Shown one piece after another: positions 6,756 through 11,049 of a DNA stretch of 12,937 bases (position 1 is its first letter; each line of letters starts with the position of its first letter). The DNA lies in contig DAOOIT010000108.1 in assembly GCA_035384565.1 (NCBI GenBank), positions 1 through 12,937 on the forward strand, in the 5' to 3' direction. Under the pieces are notes generated by a model. It searched no databases and had not been told where the DNA came from. It saw nothing but the letters and a program-made list of their open reading frames with translations. The position numbers were made by a program, and so were the translations under genes. Source of the stretch: Planctomycetota bacterium (lineage in GTDB: Bacteria; Planctomycetota; PUPC01; DSUN01).

Positions 6756-7229
6756 ATGGCCAAGAAGTTCGAGTCCACCGAACGCTTCCTCAAGCCCGAC
6801 CCCAAGTACCACAGCTTCCTGGTCGGCAAGTTCATCAACTGCCTCATGCGCCAGGGCAAGAAAAGCACCGCCGAAGGCGTCTTCTACCGCGCCGCCGCCG
6901 TCATCGAAGAGCGCAACCCCGGCATCGAATTCCTCAAGTTCTTCGAAACCGCCATCGCCAACGTCAAGCCCTCCGTCGAGGTCCGCTCCCGCCGCGTCGG
7001 CGGCGCCAACTACCAGGTCCCCGTCCCCGTCAGCCCCAAGCGCCAGATGGCCCTCGCCTTCCGCTGGATACTCGAAGGCGCCCGCGGCCGCAAAGGCCGC
7101 CCCATGCACCTTCGCCTCGCCGACGAGCTCTCCGACGCCCACAAGCACGAAGGCCACGCCGCCACCCAGCGCGAGAACACCCACCGCATGGCCGAAGCCA
7201 ACAAGGCCTTCGCCCACTACGCCTGGTGA
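6756..7229 (+). CDS. rpsG: 30S ribosomal protein S7 (uS7)
   Basis: A 157-residue S7, which nucleates folding of the 16S rRNA 3' domain and lines the exit site. Recognisable stretches are FINCLMRQGKKSTAE (residues 28-42), EVRSRRVGGANYQVPV (75-90), the RWILEGAR segment (103-110) and the HRMAEANKAFAHYAW end. The length is normal. GGAG at 6745-6748 is the ribosome site. The gene is the last of the rpoC-rpsL-rpsG operon. The usual next gene, fusA, is absent, and a hairpin terminator follows within 40 bp. Confidence 0.99.
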   Translation: MAKKFESTERFLKPDPKYHSFLVGKFINCLMRQGKKSTAEGVFYRAAAVIEERNPGIEFLKFFETAIANVKPSVEVRSRRVGGANYQVPVPVSPKRQMALAFRWILEGARGRKGRPMHLRLADELSDAHKHEGHAATQRENTHRMAEANKAFAHYAW

Positions 7230-7265
7230 CCTGGCCCGCCGGCCATCGCCACGACACACACCCCC

Positions 7266-7297
7266 GCAGCGGCCCGAAAGGGCCGCTGCTTCGCTTT
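7266..7297. terminator. Hairpin terminator between convergent rpsG and res
   Basis: GCAGCGGCCC (7266-7275), GAAA tetraloop, GGGCCGCTGC (7280-7289) form a perfect 10-bp stem. A modest T-rich tail (TTCGCTTT) follows on the + strand. The stem is strong and symmetric, so it may serve rpsG from one side and res from the other. Confidence 0.85.
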
Positions 7298-7314
7298 GGC
7301 CCGGTCGGCAAGAG

Positions 7315-9891
7315 CTACCCGCTGAGCGCGGCCACCAGGTCGGCCAACTGCGCCGGGCCAAGCGCCTTCATCCCCTTCTCAGGAACCTTCACGTACCGCC
7401 AGGAAACCCCAGTGAGCCGGCTCGCGTTCTCGCACCACAGCTCGGCCGCCCGATCCTTGTGCTGCACCGTAACGTCTTCCCGCCCTTTCGTCTCCAGCAG
7501 GTAATGCGTCGCATCCGCAGCCACCGCAACGAAGTCGGGCTCGTAGTACCGCAGATTGCACGCCGAATCCGTGTACTCGATGTAGAAGCCGAACGGCTCC
7601 GGGAGCTTGGCAAAGGCCTCCACGTCCTCCGCGTGCTCCAGGAACCTGGCGAACGCCTTCTCGAAGTCGTTGACGCACGGGACCAGGTTGAACACGGTCT
7701 TGGCCGCGGGGATCGCGAGGCGCGAGAAGGGGAACGGCGGCGTCTCGCTCAGCCGCCGCCCCGCGTGGAGCAACTGCGGCTTCTTCGCCTCAATCAGCAG
7801 GCCCCGAAGGGCCTCCCCGAAGACCCTGACGGTGACATAGTGCGCGACATTGGTGCTGATCGCCTTGATCACTGCCCCCTGAGACAGGTCCACTACGCGT
7901 CCGAACGCCTTCGTCGCGAGGAACTCGCGCACTTTGGGCACCAGCACGGCGAACTGCGAGGGCAGCTTGACCTCCTGGGCGATGCGCTGCGCGTAGTAGC
8001 CGATCACCTCTTCCGCCGTCTGCGGCTCAGGAATGTGGTATTCACGGTCCACCAGCTTCTCGAGGGTCAGGAGGTCCCTGCCCTCGTATCGGAAGCTGTG
8101 CGCCGAAGAATCGTCCGAGGCGAGCGGGAGCACGGGCGAGGCGAACCCCGCGACGTCCAGCGCGGCAATCTCCTCGCCCAGCGACTTCTTCCGCACGAGC
8201 ACGGGGCTGAGCACCGGCAGCGAGATGTCCTTGTCCAGCTTCCCCGGATCGGGCAGGATCGTGACGATCCGCAGCTTGTCCTTGCCCACCTCGAACGTGT
8301 CGAGCTGCAACCCCTCCTCGCGCTCCAGGTCGGCCACGAAATCAATGAACGCCTTGTTGCCAATCACGTCCACCCGCTCCTGGTAGTCCGCAGCCAGGTC
8401 GCGGAACATGAGCCGCAGGCCGCGCCCGATGGTCTGCTCGGGCAGGATGTTGGCCTTGGCCGTGTACGGGCGCAGGCCCACCACCACCGTCACGTTATTC
8501 ACGTCCCACCCCTCCCGCAGCATGAGCACGCTCACGATGCAGCGGATGGGGTTGTCCGGCTCGTCAATCTCGCGGACGGCCTGTCGCGCGGCATCCAGGT
8601 CGCTCTTCGACACCTCGCCCTTCGTGTCCGTGTGGATGACCTGTAGCCCCTCCCCAGCGAAATCCTCGGGGAACTTGCCGCGCAGCCAATCGCCTACCTC
8701 ATTGGCTTCCTTTGTGCTGTTCAGCATGACGAACAGCACGGGCTTGCGGGCCAGCGGCGCAAGCTGGTCCCGGTACTCGCGCCACCGCTCCACCCCAGCC
8801 GTCAGGTAGGCCTGAAAACGGGTCGAGGCGATCTTGGACGGCTGTTCTTCGATTCCCCTGGTGATGCCCTTGATGGGCCGCTTCACTATCCCGTCCTGAA
8901 TCGCCTGCTTCAGCGGGTAGTCGAAAACGGTCCAGGTGAAGAGCGCGCCCTTGCTGTGCCGGGGCGTCGCCGTGAAGTCGAGCTGCGCCGCCAGCCCGCC
9001 CGGCACCTCAGCATGGAGCCGGCGGATGACGCCGTTCCACTCGGAATCCTCGTCGTGGGTGTGGTGCGCCTCGTCGTTGATCACCAGCAGCGGCCCGCCG
9101 CGCGCGGCGAGCCGCACATCGAAGGGCTCGACCTGCATCATGTTCGCCGGCGGCCTGGGGCCCATCACCGCCGCCATCGGCGCAGGCTCATCGTCCCCCT
9201 TCTTGTCGGGCCGGTCGTAGAGCTGCTGGATGTTGGTGAGATAGAGCGCGCCCTGTGAACCCGCCCGCTCCCCCTGCTCGCGGAGGTAGACCTGCATCTC
9301 CCAGAAGATCTCAAGTTCAGGCGGAATGACCGGGTCGGCCTTGAAGATGCGCCCCTCGCCGAAGTCCTTCCGCAGCCGCTCGAAGACGATCACGTTCGGC
9401 GCCACGATCAGGAAGCTCTTGGCATAGTCGTCCCGCGGCTCGGCCACGGCGTTGAAGTACTGCCAGGCCACGGCGAGGGCCATCACCTTGGTCTTGCCGG
9501 TGCCCGTCGCCATCTTCACGCAGTACCGCGCGAAATCGTCGTACCGAAGCAATCGAAGGCTGTGGGCGGGGCCTCCGTGCCCCGCGTCCCCTGCCGCATA
9601 GGACTCCAGCAGCGCCTTCTGCCGCCGGGCGCCCTTGACCTCGTACAGGTAGATCAGGGTCTCGATGGCCTCGCGCTGAAAGGGGTGGTAGGCGAACTTG
9701 CGCCCGTCGGGCAGGCGGTGATCCGCGAGGAACCAGTGATTCAGCAGGGTGCGCGTTGTGCCGGTAATCCCCTCGTAGTTGCGCTCCCGCCATCGGGTCA
9801 CCTCGGCCCGGATGCCGGCCACGCACGGGGCCATCGTGAGCGACAGGTCCGGGATCAGCGGCGTCTCGGCGCCTTTCCTCCCGCGCGGCAT
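7315..9891 (-). CDS. res: Type III restriction enzyme, Res subunit (helicase-nuclease)
   Basis: An 858-residue superfamily 2 helicase fused to a nuclease, as in type III restriction subunits. FQREAIE (71-77) lies ahead of Walker A MATGTGKT (127-134). DEAH is at 273-276 and motif III TATP at 307-310. MLREGWDVNNV (457-467) comes before the motif VI region EQTIGRGLRL (486-495). The C-terminal PD-(D/E)xK nuclease shows D786 and E800-T-K802 (EPDF...ETKG). All key residues are present, so the enzyme should be active. With Mod it cuts DNA after ATP-driven translocation from unmethylated sites. The ATG at 9891 has GAGG at 9898-9901. Residues about 101-111 (GDAGHGGPAHS) come from a REP element inserted in frame just before Walker A. 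The gene is separated from mod by a DUF2283 gene and a transposase. It converges on rpsG and shares a terminator with it. Confidence 0.9.
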   Translation of the reverse strand: MPRGRKGAETPLIPDLSLTMAPCVAGIRAEVTRWRERNYEGITGTTRTLLNHWFLADHRLPDGRKFAYHPFQREAIETLIYLYEVKGARRQKALLESYAAGDAGHGGPAHSLRLLRYDDFARYCVKMATGTGKTKVMALAVAWQYFNAVAEPRDDYAKSFLIVAPNVIVFERLRKDFGEGRIFKADPVIPPELEIFWEMQVYLREQGERAGSQGALYLTNIQQLYDRPDKKGDDEPAPMAAVMGPRPPANMMQVEPFDVRLAARGGPLLVINDEAHHTHDEDSEWNGVIRRLHAEVPGGLAAQLDFTATPRHSKGALFTWTVFDYPLKQAIQDGIVKRPIKGITRGIEEQPSKIASTRFQAYLTAGVERWREYRDQLAPLARKPVLFVMLNSTKEANEVGDWLRGKFPEDFAGEGLQVIHTDTKGEVSKSDLDAARQAVREIDEPDNPIRCIVSVLMLREGWDVNNVTVVVGLRPYTAKANILPEQTIGRGLRLMFRDLAADYQERVDVIGNKAFIDFVADLEREEGLQLDTFEVGKDKLRIVTILPDPGKLDKDISLPVLSPVLVRKKSLGEEIAALDVAGFASPVLPLASDDSSAHSFRYEGRDLLTLEKLVDREYHIPEPQTAEEVIGYYAQRIAQEVKLPSQFAVLVPKVREFLATKAFGRVVDLSQGAVIKAISTNVAHYVTVRVFGEALRGLLIEAKKPQLLHAGRRLSETPPFPFSRLAIPAAKTVFNLVPCVNDFEKAFARFLEHAEDVEAFAKLPEPFGFYIEYTDSACNLRYYEPDFVAVAADATHYLLETKGREDVTVQHKDRAAELWCENASRLTGVSWRYVKVPEKGMKALGPAQLADLVAALSG
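9562..9585 (+). repeat. Solo REP (GTGG family) inside the res coding sequence
   Basis: GTGG, stem GCGGGGC / GCCCCGC, loop CTCCGT: one complete 24-nt arm of the 68-bp element found around the transposase. It is read in frame in res, adding a Gly/His/Pro-rich peptide between the N-terminal region and the Walker A motif. The second arm is absent. Confidence 0.85.
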
Positions 9892-9937
9892 GGCTCACCT
9901 CGCTTCTGTTGCTGTGCCGCACGATCGCGCGGCGCCC

Positions 9938-10135
9938 TCAACTCGCCACCTGGAAGTCCACCCTCCGTGCCTCGGGCACGCGCCGCGAGGCGTCGAGGAT
10001 CTCAATGCCTACGAGATCCCCCGCCGCATCGTAGTCCAGGATCACCCCGGGCTTCCCCTCATCGCTTTCCGCCACGGGGCCGGGCTTCAGCTCGACGGTC
10101 AGCGTGTCGGTGTGGGGATCGTAGACCACCTTCAT
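9938..10135 (-). CDS. DUF2283 family small protein
   Basis: A 65-residue protein. MKVVYDPHTDTLTVEL, then the acidic stretch with GVILDYDAAGDLVGIEIL, is the standard DUF2283 pattern (beta-strand rich, YD..D.L near the start and G.ILD.D..G..VGIEIL in the middle). The biochemical function is not established. Members often lie beside small toxin-like genes or within defence loci, so an antitoxin or regulatory role is possible but is only an inference. The start at 10135 is chosen because AGGAGG (10143-10148) lies 7 nt upstream. The longer open frame to 10387 runs through a REP palindrome and is not credible. The gene lies 46 bp upstream of res on the same strand and is probably co-transcribed with it. 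No toxin partner is visible. Confidence 0.78.
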   Translation of the reverse strand: MKVVYDPHTDTLTVELKPGPVAESDEGKPGVILDYDAAGDLVGIEILDASRRVPEARRVDFQVAS

Positions 10136-10142
10136 GGGCGGT

Positions 10143-10148
10143 CCTCCT
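10143..10148 (-). promoter_or_regulatory. Shine-Dalgarno deciding the DUF2283 start
   Basis: AGGAGG on the - strand, 7 nt before the ATG at 10135. Confidence 0.8.
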
Positions 10149-10206
10149 TCTGCTCCATTATCTGCCAACCGCGCCTGCTGCGCAAGCCGGCTTCTGCCGC
10201 GCCATT

Positions 10207-10274
10207 GTGGGCGGGGCCTCCGTGCCCCGCGTCTTCTCCTGCTTCTTTTCGCGGGGGACAGAGCCCCCGCCCAC
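10207..10274. repeat. 68-bp bipartite palindrome (BIME) downstream of the RAYT
   Basis: The forward REP is GTGG, GCGGGGC, loop CTCCGT, GCCCCGC (10207-10230). A 20-nt pyrimidine-rich spacer follows (10231-10250). The inverted REP is GCGGGGG, loop ACAGAG, CCCCCGC, CCAC (10251-10274). It lies 28 bp past the transposase stop codon. Confidence 0.9.
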
Positions 10275-10302
10275 AGCAGAGCCACGCCCGACACAGGCTG
10301 CC

Positions 10303-10806
10303 TCACTCCCTCAGGTACTGGGTGGCAATCAAGCCCCGGAACCGCGGATTCGCCGTGGACCATGGCCAGTCTTCGGCGCGAGCGCACAAGCCCTTGCGCA
10401 CCGGGTTCTCATGCACGTACTGGATCTTCGCCCAGCACCACTCATCGGAGCGCAGCCGGTGATCGTGGTACTCGTCCTGCCACACCTTGCCCACCCGGGG
10501 GCCGTACGCGCGGCGCACGGCATTCCACACCGCCCCGCTCAGCCCATGCATGACCTCCTCCAGCGAGCGCTCATGCCCCAGCACCAGCACCCAATGGAAA
10601 TGGTCCGGCATCACCACAAAGCCCAGAGGGTACGCCAGCGAGCGTTCGAGGTGCCAATGGATGCTGTCCGCGATCCCTTGAGCAACGGGCGGTTCCGCCA
10701 ACGAAAGCTGCTGGCCCGCCAGGCGGCACTTGGTAATCAAGTAACCCGCCCCGGGCTCCGAGCGTCGCCCTATGCGTAGGCTTGCCTCGTGCGGCAGCTC
10801 ATTCAT
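10303..10806 (-). CDS. REP-associated tyrosine transposase (RAYT, IS200-like Y1 family)
   Basis: A 167-residue single-domain HUH nuclease. GYLITKC (21-27) is followed by VVMPDHFHWVL (64-74), which carries the HUH pair H69 and H71. The candidate catalytic tyrosine is Y130 in YVHENPVRKGL (130-140), the usual helix of the family; Y113 in DEYHDHRLRS is a second candidate. DWPWS (146-150) is also typical of RAYTs. Such proteins bind and cleave single-stranded REP hairpins beside their tetranucleotide. The start at 10806 has GAGGAAGG just upstream. A longer frame to 10920 would add 38 residues encoded by a REP palindrome and is rejected. Complete REP pairs lie 28 bp downstream and 46 bp upstream. 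The gene appears intact and could be active, or domesticated by the host. It interrupts the usual mod-res adjacency. Confidence 0.92.
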   Translation of the reverse strand: MNELPHEASLRIGRRSEPGAGYLITKCRLAGQQLSLAEPPVAQGIADSIHWHLERSLAYPLGFVVMPDHFHWVLVLGHERSLEEVMHGLSGAVWNAVRRAYGPRVGKVWQDEYHDHRLRSDEWCWAKIQYVHENPVRKGLCARAEDWPWSTANPRFRGLIATQYLRE

Positions 10807-10833
10807 CGCCCTTCCTCTGCTGGCTGGCCCTTT

Positions 10834-10851
10834 ATGGGCGGGCCTCCGTGC
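10834..10851. repeat. Partial REP (GTGG family)
   Basis: ATGGGCGGGCCTCCGTGC is a degraded REP arm ending where the next full element begins. It starts 28 bp upstream of the RAYT start. The pattern matches the truncated extra arm at 11756-11773. Confidence 0.65.
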
Positions 10852-10852
10852 T

Positions 10853-10920
10853 GTGGGCGGGGCCTCCGTGCCCCGCGTCTTGCCTTCCCTCCTTTCGCGG
10901 GGGACAGAGCCCCCGCCCAC
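10853..10920. repeat. 68-bp bipartite palindrome (BIME) upstream of the RAYT
   Basis: GTGG, GCGGGGC, CTCCGT, GCCCCGC (10853-10876), a 20-nt spacer (10877-10896), then GCGGGGG, ACAGAG, CCCCCGC, CCAC (to 10920). Same length and layout as the copy at 10207. Confidence 0.9.
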
Positions 10921-10935
10921 AAAGAGCGCCAGCCT

Positions 10936-10959
10936 GTGGGCGGGACCTCCGTGTCCCGC
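10936..10959 (+). repeat. Solo REP with a compensated stem pair
   Basis: GTGG, stem GCGGGAC / GTCCCGC, loop CTCCGT. Relative to the other arms (GCGGGGC / GCCCCGC), both members of one stem pair have changed, G-C to A-T, so the hairpin is kept. No inverted partner follows; another full element starts 12 bp later. Confidence 0.85.
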
Positions 10960-10971
10960 GTCTTCTCCCGT

Positions 10972-11039
10972 GTGGGCGGGGCCTCCGTGCCCCGCGTCTT
11001 CTCCTCCCTCTCTTCGCGGGGGACAGAGCCCCCGCCCAC
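10972..11039. repeat. 68-bp bipartite palindrome (BIME) just after mod
   Basis: GTGG, GCGGGGC, CTCCGT, GCCCCGC (10972-10995), a 20-nt pyrimidine-rich spacer, then GCGGGGG, ACAGAG, CCCCCGC, CCAC (11016-11039). It ends 10 bp from the mod stop codon, so its hairpins would lie at the 3' end of the mod message and could stabilise or end it. Confidence 0.9.
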
Positions 11040-11049
11040 AGTTCCGACC

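Larger units (their letters stand above)
10207..10920 (-). mobile_element. REP-RAYT unit (BIME-transposase-BIME)
   Basis: A single RAYT gene lies between two complete 68-bp inverted REP pairs, about 0.7 kb in all. This is the arrangement described for REP-associated tyrosine transposases, whose gene is bracketed by the repeats it acts on. The unit sits between the mod and res genes of a type III restriction system, and further copies extend toward and into both genes. I see no target-site duplication, which fits the HUH single-strand mechanism. Confidence 0.8.

Noticed and set aside
10136..10387. A longer form of the DUF2283 protein
   Set aside because: The extension reads through a REP pair and part of the RAYT gene. 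The family pattern begins at the ATG at 10135, which has AGGAGG upstream.
10807..10920. An extra 38-residue N-terminus for the RAYT
   Set aside because: These codons are the 68-bp REP pair and its flank. The ATG at 10806 has a good ribosome site and matches the expected length of the family.
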